64,000 bases of DNA from Tubiluchus corallicola. Lineage: Eukaryota; Priapulida; Priapulimorpha; Priapulimorphida; Tubiluchidae. The notes under the pieces are model-generated. The model did no database searches. It saw only the letters and a list, made by a program, of their open reading frames with translations, and was not told where the DNA came from. Both the position numbers and the translations under genes were made by a program. The DNA lies in assembly GCA_030141605.1 (NCBI GenBank), contig JAQGDQ010002368.1, positions 620,001 through 684,000 on the forward strand, in the 5' to 3' direction. Below, one piece after another: positions 33,879-47,689 of the stretch (position 1 is the stretch's first letter; each line of letters opens with the position of its first letter).

Positions 33879-36470
33879 TGATAAAGGAAGACCTTTATTT
33901 ACTAAAAGGTAAGCGAGACGAAAAAGATTCTAGATATATTCGTTTGGACCACCACAACAAACTGCTGTTGCGGCGTAGTCGACAAGAATGTTATAAAGTA
34001 GCCTTTGAAGTAAGTGACCTGTGGTAAAGAGAAAAATTACTGCTATATGCAATGTTACCAAAACGTTTTTGTGACGTTTTTGACACGCGTTTCTGCCTAA
34101 TAATTTATTTACTTTTACATTTATTGTTTCACTTCGGATTCGAGGTTCATATCAAATTCAAATTACAAACAAACACAGACAAATGAATATAAAGTTACAA
34201 AACTCACAAATTACTGTCGTTTACCGATATTTAAGAGACGAATACCCGCAAAAAAATATATATAAAAAAACAAATATAGATAAATAGATAATACATTCAA
34301 ATTACCGACATATTCAGACATGAAGCTCAAAAATCAAAATGAATATTAATAATACGCAAAATTGTATTACACCAAGGACCTTGATTACACCTAGACACAC
34401 AAATTTATGACACAATTATTATCATATCATATCACATTTATCATATAATATAAAGTTAAAGCACTTTAATTAGACGAATAAAAATAATCTACACACTACT
34501 CCTGAGCAAGTGAGTGGGTTGCACCAAACTGGTGATGACATTACTATTTAAAGTCGCAATTAAAGAACTATATACAATACTTCAGAGCCTACAAGATAAA
34601 CTATACAAATAGTTTCTTAAAGTAAAACCAAACTACCCTGTGCTTGACAAACAAAGCTCTTACACTGTAGTCAAATGGCTTCTTAGTTTACGTAGTGACA
34701 ATTATGAGGCACCTTCAATTTTTCTATGTTATGATTGTTGCGTCTCCAAATTACCATACCGTTAAAGAAGTGGTGTGTCCGAGAAATAAATACAGTAACG
34801 ACAAGAGAACATTTGAAAAACTTTTAAATAAGCTTATTGGCTCGTAGTCAAAGCAACGACCGTTGTTACTGCCTCCACGAGTATATTGGGAAGCCGCTTA
34901 TACCTTTAAAGGCGTTTTAATCCATAAGCCTTGTTATGCTACTATTAAATTTCACTTTTTAGCCTTGTTATGGACCGGCTCTGACAGCAAAAACTAGCGT
35001 TGACACGGTACAGGAATTACCAGTGAACCATAACAAATTGCCGCTAACAATAATGTAAGTTGCTTTCAGCTAAAACCAGGCGCAGCAATAAAAAAGTCAC
35101 TCGATTATATTTACAGTTATTTATTCATTTACCTATATTTTCTTAATAATTTACTTTACAATTGACGCGCTACGTCAGTCTGTTACATTGTTGTGAGCGT
35201 GGCTGTACGTTTATTGTTAACGGAAAAGATCACAACTTTAAAGCAAATGAAACTTTAATTACACGATTTAACGCTAAAAAATAACTATGTAGCAAGCTTT
35301 TTCCGTAGTAACTAAGACAAAGGAAGTATAAGTTCTTTATTCCTTCACAAGATGTTGGTGATAGCCAAGAAGCCTACATGACTATGATAATACAGTTTGT
35401 AGTCTGCTGGACTGAATGAAAAAAAATCCAGTACCGCGTACTCCGTTCAAATAGACATGTCATTCACTATATGAAATTGTTTTTCAATAAGAAACAATGC
35501 TAAAGGACAAGAAAAGGGATACCTGAAGTAGGTTTCAGAAAAATCACCTTAAAAGTTATATTATTTTATAGAAACTTTGTGCATGTACCGTACTCGCGTT
35601 GAAAGAATTTTTTGTTTGTTTTCATTTTAAATCTGTTCCGACCGCGCCATTACATGACGTCATATACGCACAACGTAAATCAGAGGAAGAAAAGGAAATG
35701 TTAAACTATGTCCCAAAAAAATTTCCATGCAAAGAGACTTAGCATTTCGCTTACCTGCTTGAAAGACGTATGTAACTAGAAAAGAAAATTATTAGTTATT
35801 TAAAATGTTTTCACCAATTGGTAAAATGTCGTTGAAACACCTCCCGGTGCACTGCTCACTAACCGAAAACGTATTTTTAATTTTATTGACAAGAAACAGT
35901 AATCTAAAATTTAGCTTAGCTAGTGACATGTGCGCTACGAATGTTCTGATTATTACTTGGCTGCGTCTAGCGGTCACCGCTGAAATTTAAATGTACATGT
36001 TTTATACAGCGTTACTTCCGACACAAGCCCTGTATGCAAAAAGACAGTGCGTAAGTAGTATAAAATTTAAAGAGACGAATTATTAAATTTTATGTAAGTG
36101 GATTGTTTTTTGCGCTTTGACCGTTGGCACGCAAATCACTGCATGCTTCACTTATTTTTTTAAGAAATTAAATGAACCAAAAACTTCAGCCTATATGACT
36201 GCGATTTCACTAAGAAAAATCGACCTAGTTATGTATGGGTGACGATTAGAAGTTCCATAGTCGAAACTAAAACTATAAATGAAACTGGATTTTTAAAAAA
36301 ATAAGAAATCAGTACAATGCGTTTGACGCCTTAGTACTTAGTAGGCGTACAAGTATAAATGAATTGTTGAACAGAAAATGGCAATCATAATTGGCCGATA
36401 TTTAAGCCATAATAAGATTTATTTAATGTTTATTTTGTTTTATAATCCTTCAAATTGGTACAACTACAGC
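33879..36470. other. Upstream flank of copy B, no gene seen
   Basis: AT-rich sequence with no coding exon I can support. A lone TTTCAAGCAG|gtaagc donor-like site at about 35756-35766 (minus) could be an upstream untranslated exon of copy B, but no start codon or conserved sequence supports it. Confidence 0.35.
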
Positions 36471-36472
36471 AG

Positions 36473-36634
<162 letters not shown>

Positions 36635-36639
36635 TTATT

Positions 36640-36942
36640 TCGAGCATAAAAATATACAGAGCATAGACTTTTTCCCTTTATTATTTTAATGTTTATTTTA
36701 CTGTATAATCCACCAAACAATTATTTTGCATGCAGTTATTAGCACGACTCATTTAACGGAATGACAATTGAAAAATAATAAAGGGGCAAGAGTTTACAGC
36801 CCGAGTATACAACTTTTTAACAGCTTTATAATTAAGGTTGAGCATAGTTGCAAACTCTATTACAGAAAGTGCGAGAATTTGAGATGGGGGAGATAAGGAG
36901 AAGATAATTATGGCGAGGAAAGAACGGAAGCACGTGTGTGTG

Positions 36943-37010
<68 letters not shown>
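36640..37010. repeat. Duplicated flank, copy 1 (paired with 52690-53080)
   Basis: The sequence from TTTCGAGCATAAAAATATAC through TTGCATGCAGTTATTAGCAC to GGAAAGAACGGAAGCACGTG and the following TG run is repeated nearly unchanged, same orientation, at 52690-53080. Confidence 0.85.
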
Positions 37011-37012
37011 CG
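36935..37012. repeat. (TG)n microsatellite
   Basis: About 38 TG units with a few CG interruptions, ending CGCGCACGCG. The Thr-His ORFs on the minus strand are artefacts. Confidence 0.95.
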
Positions 37013-37092
37013 CGATACAAAGCCACATTTAATTAAGTTATTAAATTTTGTGATCAAAAGGAATGAATTTCGGACTGGATTTTTCGCGGAGA

Positions 37093-37165
37093 CATACAGT
37101 GACCCAGTCGTTTAAAGCGTCTTCTTGTAAGTAAAATGTCACTGGTTCAAATACAAGCTGTATTC
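37093..37165 (+). repeat. tRNA-Thr(TGT)-like pseudogene or SINE head
   Basis: CATACAG pairs with CTGTATT (6 of 7) as an acceptor stem. Between them lie an A-box-like CCCAGTCGTTTAAAGCG, an anticodon-loop-like CTTGTAA (TGT) and a B-box-like GGTTCAAATAC. The anticodon stem is poor, so it is not a functional tRNA; a tRNA-derived SINE head is likely. Confidence 0.45.
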
Positions 37166-37189
37166 CAAATTTTTTCCGTCGTTCAAGTT

Positions 37190-37880
37190 AAGCATCAAAA
37201 TTGTAATTTTGCGTCGTGACTTTTTGACCCGCTTGAGTTAGGACCCGAAAATTGAAAATATGTCCATCTTTGATGAAAAATTACTCCTACAAGAAGCGCC
37301 ACCTACCAAGACGGAGCACAGTGGTGATTGTTTCAATTTTCTATCCAACGATGTGCCACACAGCTGCCACTGCCACAGGCCAGCCATGCTACGCCCGTAT
37401 TTCTGGACCAATGTCGGTACCATACTTATATATTGCAGGTATCAACATGGTTTCCCTTAAACGCTCAGTGAACGAAAGCCATACAGAGACTTACCATGTA
37501 TCATTTGTTTCGCCCTAAAACGTAAAGTAGAATCGCGTGCGCCACTCAAAATTGCGAGTTTCATTTAGCCATAAAGTGGCGATATGTAAGATGCTAGATA
37601 CTGAGAATGTGCACATTCAGAATCTGGTTAAATTTTTGCTCTATGAGGCTTAGTTCTGAGATACGAATCTTTTAGGAATAACTAAAAAACTAGACAGGGC
37701 TACTTGACCAAATTTGGTTTACTTTGGTCTACCCAAATAGCCAGGGTAGAAGGTCACCTTGCCTTATAATTTTGGGTCGTGACCCTTTGACCCGCCTGAG
37801 TTATGACCCGAAAACCGTCGAAATATGTTTATTTTTGAAAAGCTATTGTTCTTATAAGAAGTACAACTTATCCAAACAAA
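37190..37880. repeat. Pair of related about 110-bp segments
   Basis: The stretch around 37205-37300 (GACTTTTTGACCCGCTTGAG ... GACCCGAAAA) is repeated around 37775-37870 (GACCCTTTGACCCGCCTGAG ... GACCCGAAAA). They may be the ends or internal parts of the SINE-like element that starts at 37093. Confidence 0.5.
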
Positions 37881-38387
37881 AATAAGCAAGTAAAGTACTA
37901 GGCCTTGGTTATAAACACCCGCCCCTTTTGGTCGAACCCGAACTGTTGCTGTTTCACAAGGTGTTAAACATGCAGTTGTCAATGCAATTCTTAATATCTT
38001 GGGCAATAGGAAAAAAACGACATGGCTTCCTTTAAAGGTTCTGTAAAAATACATAACATAACAGATTTGCCATGAAACATAGAATAAGATTTTTTGTTTA
38101 TCCGAAAATAACCGAAATATAGCAAATTGCACAAACGAGATGTTTCCCTTAATATATGAGACGAAGGGGTCGAAATGCCTAATTTGCGAAGCCATATCTC
38201 TTAAAAAAGCCTAACGGAAGCTATTTTGAATCACGTTACTCACCACTGAAATCCTGAAAACAGAACTGTCCTTGTGGCCCTAGGCTGAGAAATCAATAAG
38301 ACCTCAAGGTCTTAATTTTTGCGGTAACTCACCAACACTTTATCTTTACGTTACTCAAGGCAAAGGCACCACTTACCTAGATGGCAG
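37881..38387. other. No gene seen
   Basis: AT-rich spacer up to the left edge of the C duplication. The antisense ORF at 37764-38195 shows no recognisable domain. Confidence 0.35.
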
Positions 38388-39681
38388 CGGTAAAGTGCAG
38401 AGAACCACAGAATGGTAATATACAATGTAAATTTCTATTCTGTGGTTCTCTGCAATTTACCGATGACAGTTTTGAGCCTGAGCAGACCAGGTGTACTGAC
38501 TTAATGTCAGGTTTAAAAGGAAAAGAAGACTAAAAAGACTGATACTCGCTGCTCTTTTCTTTGGCTTTGTGTTGAGTAGTAGATGTGTGTAGCCACTAAA
38601 ATTACTATCATTACATTCATTTGCAGAAATGCCATGAGGCATGTTAATCCTAAATAAAGCATGTTTGAGAAATTGCAGGCTGAAATAAGTTAGTATCGGT
38701 TTATCTAAAATGTTTTTGTGAGTTACAACTTACAATAGTAATATTAAAACAATTATGATCATTGCAAAATTGGTCAGTAACTTCTGATCTAGGTAAAATA
38801 TAGTTTTCATAAAATTTAACCAGAAATGTTAATTATAATCTCTAATTACTGTGCATTTTTAACCCAGAAAGTTGTGAATAACAGTCTATTTTTAGATCAT
38901 AGATTTGATCTGGAGTATACAGTATATTATTGTTTATACAGCCAGCAATGGAACACTATACAGGACTCCTATAGTTTCCGTACAGCTGTAGTTTAGTAAA
39001 TAAATTGTTTGCCTTCTTATTTGATATATTCCAAGATTATTTTTGGTCGTCTGTGGTGTTTGTAATGCTGTGATGTAATTTGTGTAAGATTGTGTGACTT
39101 AGCACATGTGTGTGCAAATTGTTAAATGCACCAGAGATACCAGTGACCTCACCGACAAAATTAAAGCAACTTATTTTTGCCTGTACAAAGCTTTTAATCA
39201 ATTTTTAAATGTAAGATGGTTATCACAAATGTCTAAATTATATTTTGACATCTAATCATATTTTGTCTTCAGCATTTAATAAACTTAGAGATAATATTTA
39301 TTTAATTTTTCAAATTAATTAAGTGTACAGCAATAATGGTTAATGGCTTTTATAATTTAAATAAAGTTTCACACTGCAACAAAATAATAAAAGAATTATC
39401 ATTAAATTTTTGTGTTTAATTTTAATAATGCTGTATTAACCTAGTAACATTTATGTTTAAAATGAATGTGTTTGTTATACTAGCTTTTATGCAGAAGTGT
39501 TTCAACATTAAATCAAACCTATTTTCTAAAACTAGAAAAGACAACGCAATGCTGCTGGCAATCTAATAGACAGGCCTATTTAATCTAATTTTTTATTGGG
39601 GGAAAAACTTATCAGTCCCAACATACCTATCGAGATTTTTATTCTTGCATTCGTAGTTTTCTGTATAGCTACTGTAGCACC

Positions 39682-39980
39682 TTAATGGTAATGCTTTTTC
39701 TTTGAAATGACGCTTTTGAATAGTTTTGCAATACGGGCCAAAAATTCATAGATATGCTGTAAAATTTCAAAGGCATCACAGATTAAGGAAGCAGTTTGTT
39801 GTGCAAAGTTGATCAGAAAGTTGATTAAAGTTTCAAATTGTTCTTCCGTTAAAATGCATCTTTCCGTAAACACTGCACTAGGACAAGTTGACGCGGTTTC
39901 CTGTACGCTGACTGTCTCCATTGTTATATCACCCCATGTGAACAGAGTGCCGGTATTTGAACAACTCGTGCTCATTGCTT
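39682..39980 (-). CDS. Copy C last exon: Cys/helix C-terminal domain
   Basis: Differs from copy A by only a few residues (CILTEEQFETL against CTLTEEQLETL, and ISKKKHYH against ISMKKHYH). The open frame and acceptor are conserved. Confidence 0.8.
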
Positions 39981-42900
39981 CTGAAATAAAGATTTTGGAA
40001 CATTTTTAATTACATTTGCTATTACCTAAAGTATAAATTCTTATATGATATTCTATTCTAATTAAATGCACATCGTTCACTTCCCACAGTTCTACTTGCA
40101 GCTTCACTGATTATAATCTGCAGGGCCCGACTTAATTAGATAAGAGAGGCCCTTGACTGCTCTACTTGTGAGGCCCATCCCAATGCACCACCATCGATTA
40201 CGACTATAGAAGGGGAAGAGTTTTAGTGAAGCCGAGGATGATGAATATCATAATACCGTAGTTAGTAAAAACAATGCATAAATAAAAAAACAATTGCAAA
40301 CTTTTGCAAGAACTGAGTTTTGCAAAGATTTTAAAGAATTATTGGGAATTTTTAGAAAAATTAGCCTGCTAGTTTATCTTCAGGTGATACATAAACTGAT
40401 TTTTAAAAGTCTACTGCTCAGTTCGCTACAACTGGGGCAGAAATTGCCGTCAAATTGAAATAATAATTAGCTTGCTTCTTTCACATCACTAAAACAAATC
40501 TTCAATAGTTATTAGAAAAGAATAATTCAGGGTGCACCCAGAGATATTATTGAATAAAATAGAAGGCTTATTTAGAAACTAGTGCACAAAATGCATAGGA
40601 AAGACTTGTAACAGTAATAAGATAATTATACTTTACCATTACCAGAGCCAGCCCCCTCCCGGATTTTAAGGCCCCAGCTTCAGCCTGTCTAGTCTATAAG
40701 TAAATCCGACCCTGATAATCTGCATTTTCATATGCTAATACTTTGATATGCCTTTCAGTTTACGACATTGTAACATGAACCGTAATGACTGCGACCAGAA
40801 TTATTATAAATTTTGCATATCATAGTAAGAGTAATCGTTTTGTATATAAGTAAAATCTGCCACAGTAATTACAAACAGTTTGAGATAAATATAACAGCTT
40901 TACAATAAAAGAGTATCTCTTTTCCAGCTGAATAATTAGTTTATTTACCTATTACATTTTCCTCTAATTTGCTGTCAAATATTGTAATATCTGTAACACA
41001 TCCTCGAAAGCTCTGTCGTTCTTCAAAGCCGCTTTCCACATTGTCTTGGTCTTGCCCAAAAATCAGACATCCGCCTGATTGGATTGAATCTGCGCCATCT
41101 CCAGTAAATGTACCTGTTTCTATCGTTAAATAATTAGTTAAAACTATGTACAATATGTAGCAAAAAAGACAAAATGCAAAGGCACTGCCACGCAAATATC
41201 ATTGCTATAATTTGTAAGTGACAGTACTTAAGTGAGTTCGCTTCGCGAAAACAACATCAGCCTATATTGAGAGAGCAGAATGAATAGCTGCAGCGATCAC
41301 AGGACGTGATTAAACTGAACTAGAAACACATTATCCTAACTGGGTAGTCCAATAGTTGCAAACTGTTACAGTAACTGTACACAATATTTTTTAATATAAA
41401 TAAAGGATAATTATCTTTTGAATTAATAATTATTATCACTCTCAACTGTTTATGTTTTTTAATTTTTAGCATATAAGATTCATTGAAATTAATTTATACA
41501 TGTCACTTCATTGAATTCTAAATGTGAAAACTCCATGGCATATGTATAGTGCGAGGTATTATTTAAGAAGCAAGAGCTACTAAAACTTGTGTAGGTGGAA
41601 ATAAAATAATTATTTGTCTAGTGTAATGAAAAAACTAAATGGAAGCACGTTTGCACGGACCTGTTACTCCATCCACTGTTACGCAAAATGAACCGTCCAT
41701 TGACCAGCCAATACAAACATAATGCCATTCATTGTCCCTCAGATTGGCTGCAATATCTGTAATCGTCCTGCCATAGTAAAATAACGTAACAGCGTTAACT
41801 GTGTATTAGTATTTAATAAAGTGTCATTGCAGCATTTACGTGGTAAACATTTCCATTCTTTCACGGTTTATTTATAATTGAATTCCATTATAAACTTGAC
41901 ATTTGTGCGGCAAGTGTGGTAGTATGGACGCATTATAGGTAATTTGTTAGCGATAAGGAAACTGAAGATCATATGAGAATCTGGTATGTCACTGTTGCTC
42001 TTACTGATAAAATTGTGCTATACTATCAAATTGCACTTCTAAAAACCGATACCCCATAGAATTTCTATACCTAAGTGAAGTGTTGTTCCGACAGATTGGT
42101 TCCGGTATTTGCGAAAAAATGCGGGTTCGGTAACGGTTTTGAAGAAAATAAAAAAATCTGTGTTGGTTTGGTATTGGTTTCGAGGAAAATAAAAATCTGT
42201 GTCGGTTCGGATGGATTTTTCGGGTTCGGAACAACACTAACGCTTATACATATTTCAACATAAACTGTGAAGGTCTCTCGTTGCGTAATTACTTGATAGC
42301 ATTAGCAGCAAGATGTTTAAACATGGACAGGCAAACATCTCCAGTTTTGAAAGATATTTGTAATTTTCCACTTGTGAACACAAATGTTCATAATTTGCAT
42401 TTATAGCTGATCTAAACAATAATCAATGATCGGTTAATCGGTATTGGTTTTGAGGAAATCATCATCTGTTTTCAAAGATAATCAATAATATATCGATTCG
42501 ATACTGGTTTTGGGAAAAATCGGTATCGGTTCATATCGGTTCGGATCGGTTTTTTCAGTTCGGAATAACACTCCATATGCCAGCAATAAGCTAGAATATA
42601 ATGATGTTTCAATACATTTCTAGGTATTGTTATACTACTTTCAAATAGATCATAAAATTACATAATTATAGGCCAATTTGAAAGTTGAGTTTTTCTTGGC
42701 GTACCTTTATTTTAGGCTGTATATCAACACATCATCAACGACTCATTTGCCTGAATTTCACATTTCTAAGAAAGTGTAAGAAAGAACCTTAACATTTGAA
42801 AAGTTTTGACAAATTATGTGAGACAAAAGTATAGAAGTTTTTAGAAAAGTCTGAAAAAGATCAAAGAAAAAGTTTTATTGTGAAAGAAATAGAATCTTAT

Positions 42901-45900
42901 GTTAGTAGTTCGTAGTATAATCTCACTGTAGCTCTCCATTGACAAATACAAGAATGTCGTTTCCTCGCACTAAGACTAAAAACTGGTTAGATGCAGCAGC
43001 CGGACCAGTAGCATATGACATAAGTGCAATGTCATCATCTTTGGCTTCAGGATTACCAGTAAATGGGACGTCAGTTTTCATCCACTAGAAAATTACATTT
43101 ATAGTGATATTAGAGATAGCTGGCGATAGGCAATAATGCCCCACTAGTCATTATTCACGAGGTTATAGGGAAAATAATCGAGTGCAGCATTTAAATTAAA
43201 TTAACAAAATCATTACAGTCTATTTGTTCTGTCACAAAATAGATATCAGACACTCAGTTCACTAGATTGTCAAAAAGATTCGAGATTTGAGTGATTGCAT
43301 CTTGGTAAAACATCATTTGCCTTCAGATTTATGTGGCCTTTTTGTTCTAGTTAGGTACTCCTACAGTATATCATAGTAAGTGATGAGTGAGAAGGTAGCA
43401 ACATTTGTTAAAAACCTATAGTGTTCATCTCTTTACCCTTCGGAACCATAGTGGACGACTATGACTAGGATAAAATCATTTCAGCAGACTCAGCTTCTTT
43501 ATGTTCCTCTGAGTTTTTTACAGAAATGAGGCTTACCATGCATGTTGTCATGGCGTCCAAATCAGTAGTGATTACATTATTTAGTTTTATATAATCTTCT
43601 GTACCACGTTCCGGAAATACAACCATAGTCTCTTCTGTAGCGTTTGTACAAGTTGGGGTCAGACCTACAACAAAATTAAAATACCTGTAATCTGATGATT
43701 CTGATTGCACTGAGGTGACATTGTGATTGATTCGGCAGGCTCATACCCAACTGAACAATAACGAAGCACACATTGGGACCACTGGGACACTTAATTGCAA
43801 GCACACCACCTTAATATAATATGTCACATTCAGCTACTGTTTATCTTCTAGTTAGGTCCAGTGAGTAGCACGTTACCATATATATTATTCGGATTCCAGC
43901 CAAAGTCTGCTGTCAGACTTACGTGCTAGGACTGCCAACCCTGAGTCCCGTCCATCGATTAGATTTTTTTGAAGCCCGTCCGTCTCCATAGTCCATCTCC
44001 GTTTCCGTGCTAAGAATGGCTAACTAAAAGCTGTTCTTTTTAACTTCTGAATGAGTGTTCTTTCGAGGCAGATTTTTGTTTTAGTCGTAGTACTTGAGGT
44101 TCTGTGCTGAAGTGTGCATAAATTAAAAGAAATTTCTAGAAAATTAACATTAAAAGCCGTTATGACATCTATTCCAAGGCAGTTGGACTCGTGGAACCCA
44201 TTTCTGTAATTTTCATTTCAACAATGACGACCGCCTTCAAAATGGCCGTCATTAGACTAGAAGAAAATCATGAAAGGAGCTTCTATAAATTTCTAGAGGC
44301 ATTTTTTCTAAAAGTGGGCAACATAGCCAATGTTAGCAAAGTTTGTTGTTGGCTTGAAAATCTAATGGAAAATGGTAAAAAATGCAAAAAATACAGTGGC
44401 TGCAAATTTTTTGCGCACACAATGTAAATCAAAACAAGTTCCCTGAAAATTGATATTATGAAGTGATGATGACATCTATTCCATTGACTTTGCTACCCGT
44501 TTCTGTTACTTTTGTACAGAAATGGTCACGGTTTTCAAAATGGCTGCCATACAAAAATAAATTGTGCCGACTAATTATATTACCTGTTTCATCTAAGGAT
44601 TTATTATAAAAATATAAGGCAGGTCATTTTTGTTAATTCGACCTTGACTCTAAATACTGCTAGACTAATAACTAATATTTAAAAATGAGCAAAAAGGAAA
44701 ATGGCTGCCGTGCATTTCGTGTAAAAGTTATAAAATTTAGCGGAATACTAGAATGTCAAGGTGATTAATTTTGGATAAAATAAGTCTTGCAATATGGGCG
44801 CTATTTTCAAGATGGCCAACATGGTTCGCTGGCATATAAAGGTTATATTACATAAAATTCAAACCCATCAAAGTGATCAATTTTGGATATGAGGTCAGAC
44901 GAAAATCATCCAATATTGCCACCATTTCAAAAATTGCTAAGAAGATGAAGGCTATTGCTAATTTTTTTAAAGCCGTATCTTAGCTACTAGAGCTTAAGTT
45001 TTATTTATGGGTTGCTTGGCCCCTGCATGACACCAAAATCTTCTTATCTGTTCTAATGGTTAAGATATATTATAGCCTTTACATGCTAGCGAGCCATCTT
45101 TTTGGTCATCTTGAAAATGGCGCCCATATTGAATAATTTTTTATCCAAAATTACTTACCTTGACATTCTAGCATTCTGCTAAATTTATAACCTTTACACG
45201 AAATGAACAATTTTCACGATTTTGCTGGACTATACGTCAAGCACGTCAGCGACAGCCACTATCTTTTTTGCTCATTTCTTATTATTAGTTATTAATCTAA
45301 CAGTATTTAGAGTCAACAAGGTCGGCCGTTTTGTTTTTAGCTTATTGGGCTGTTTGAATCGCTTTGTATTACTTTCATACTAGTAGCAGCTATCTAGATT
45401 CGAGAAGATCCAGTTGATTGGTTCTTGTTTGTCTAATAAATCTATGATAAAACAGTTAATGCAATAGCGTGATCGGCATTATTGCTTGGCAGCCATTTTG
45501 AAAACGGTAACCATTTTTGAAATGAAAATGACAGAAATGAGTTCCTCGGGTCCAACTGGAACCTTGGAATAGCTGTCATGTTGCCTTCTTAATATTAATT
45601 TTGTAAACGTTTCTCTTAATTTACGTTGTTTGCACAAAAACTTGGCAGCCATGTTTTTTTGCGTTTAGCCCCTTTCCGCTAATTTTTCGAGATGGCAACA
45701 GGTTTTTCGGATTCAGAGTAGTTAAACTGATAAGACTGGCTATGTTGCCCATTTATAAAAAAGACTAGACTATATATGCTTTTCCTAGTTACCCTTTATA
45801 TGTAAATCGCATTTAGAATGTATCCAAAATTTTACCACACTAGGCTTATTTGCGGTAAGTTTCATTTAAACGAAAATGTATAAAGCTGTAGCCCTTTAAC

Positions 45901-47320
45901 TGCATGCAAGTCATTACACATGCAGAAAAACGTGTAACATGATAAAATGTTGAAGGACATCATAATAAGCACTGTAGATACACATTCGTGGAACTGTATA
46001 TGCCCGGGGAAGTGTATAACATTTGCGTAATCCTTATGCATTACTAAACATATTAAATTAAGTACGCTATTAAAGGGAAACTAAATATTAAACATACGTT
46101 TGCATTTAATTTTAAATTCAACGAATTTAGCATAAAAGCTTTCTTCTAAATTAAGTCTATTATACACGTACATCGACTAATATTAAAAATATTCACATAT
46201 TACGTGTTACGTAATTCTATCTGCGTCAGCCTGATACACGTATAAATGTAATTTGGTCTACTTACTTTGAAGGTCTGTCACAGAAGATTCCACGAAGCTT
46301 TTATACTGAGTTAGATCGCTTTGTATAGAATCATATCTCGGGAAAGTGAATCTTGTAGGATCATATCGATTGGCACCTATACAGTTAACATAATCAAAAT
46401 GTAGCTTCAGTGAAAATATACTAAAAATTGATTGATGTTTTCAAGCTGAAAAACATAACAATATTTTATCGGTCTTCCCATGACTGCGGATAACCGCTGA
46501 AAAAGCAAAAAACTCGCAGTTACACTGGTTTACAACTTTACATTACAAAAGATAGTAACCAGAATCGGGAAGAGCCAATGGCTAGTTCGATATTACTGTT
46601 ACTGAAGTAGCGTTACTATGGCTTCACACTTGGTCTGTAATCTAAAAGGGAGGCTTGCTCTAAATAAATAATACGCTAATACTTCATGATATCAACTCTC
46701 GATTATTTAAATTCGTGTAATTCATGTTGTCAACAAATGAACTCGTTTATCTGTTTCTTCATGGTAATCCACACTTAAGTATATCTGTTAATATTCAAGT
46801 ATTTAAGCTTGTAAAGAAATTTATATTTCTAACTAAGCGCTTCTAGTCTCTGTACTAGTTTATATTGATTACAGAGTAATATTTATTTATTTCTCAACAT
46901 TCTGCTATGTATATATTTATGCTAGTAGTCATACTGTAATGCTTCTACTGTTTGTCTATTACCTGCACTCTACTAAGTGCCACATTTCATTGATGAGAAC
47001 ATTTATCATTTGTTAGAAACTGTCTGTTCAAGCCATGTTGCAATATTTCTTATTCAATAAAAATATATTGAAACTGTAAATGTAAAACTTTACGTGAATG
47101 AATTTTACTGTAAATCACGTATCTCTGCGTCTCCTTCCCGTTTGTTTGGTTATTGAACTTATACCAATCGCTTATTTATTTTTGATTCAGGAAAAAACCA
47201 AATGACTTGATTTGATCAATACTTACGTCGTGTATGAATCTTTACGGATGGATGTGCGCTTGATTCGGCAATAAACGTCATTAAAATAACTACTGCAGTA
47301 TTCATAATTGTACAGCTGAA
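39682..47320 (-). CDS. Pentraxin-like secreted protein, copy C (complete, intact)
   Basis: Coding exons, minus strand, 5' to 3': 47320-47227 (ATG at 47305-47303), 46376-46266, 43664-43537, 43084-42927, 41767-41661, 41119-40949 and 39980-39682. Every border is AG/GT and all phases agree, giving 350 residues. The start MNTAVVILMTFIAESSAHPS is a compact signal peptide. The pentraxin/LamG domain spans about residues 65-255, with TTCMWMKTDVPFTG, NEWHYVCIGWSMDG and SGGCLIFGQDQDNVESGF. Pentraxins are secreted, calcium-dependent, usually oligomeric lectin-like recognition proteins. The last exon adds the family's Cys/helix tail. The central exon differs from copy A at GNPEAKDDD. It is the best reference gene of the cluster. 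The ligand and the role of the tail are unknown. Confidence 0.85.
40949..41119 (-). CDS. Copy C exon with pentraxin calcium-loop core
   Basis: Reads GDGADSIQSGGCLIFGQDQD, then NVESGFEERQSFRGCVTDI. Same length (171 bp) and phases as in copy A. Confidence 0.85.
42079..42572. mobile_element. AGTGTTRTTCCG-ended element(s), copy C counterpart
   Basis: Inverted ends at 42079 and 42238, and a further end at 42572, in the same intron position as the pair in copy A. It was therefore inserted before the duplication. Confidence 0.55.
44285..45765. mobile_element. Palindromic foldback element, copy C counterpart
   Basis: Same palindrome as at 12.06-13.57 kb. The right arm lacks about 33 bases (the GCGCCTCTAATGTTCC part) present in copy A. 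Confidence 0.7.
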
Positions 47321-47414
47321 CTACATAAAAATGGATGCGTAAAATTGCATATTAGCTAAATGACAGATTATAAACGTGTTGTCATGAAAAAAGAACAGTG
47401 GTATGTAAGCTCAC

Positions 47415-47435
47415 CTAACACAGATTGCATAAAGA
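47415..47435 (-). other. Candidate 5' UTR exon end of copy C
   Basis: ATGCAATCTGTGTTAG|gtgagc on the minus strand, conserved with copy A. If spliced to exon 2, its ATG would open an upstream ORF of about 40 codons that overlaps the main start in another frame. Confidence 0.4.
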
Positions 47436-47689
47436 GGTAGTCACGTGCAAAGGAGCCAGTTGAATGAAAACATGTACAATAGTATATATCAATGGTAGAC
47501 TGAAATTTTGTTCTAGAACTAAAACTGACCAAAACTGACTGAAAGACAAAAATCGTCAAGGTCCAATTTCAGAAGCAATGCACTAGGTTCGAGCTCAATT
47601 CAAATATTCTCTCCGAGCATGTAAGAGAAATGAGCAGGTTATTGTTGCTGATCGGAGAGCCTACAGATATATGCACTGTAATTCATATC

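Noticed and set aside
35750-35790. Micro-exon TTACATACGTCTTTCAAGCAG with splice-like borders
   Set aside because: Borders look good, but it has no ATG and no counterpart in the other copies.
36753-37028. Thr-His repeat ORFs
   Set aside because: They are translations of the (TG)n run.
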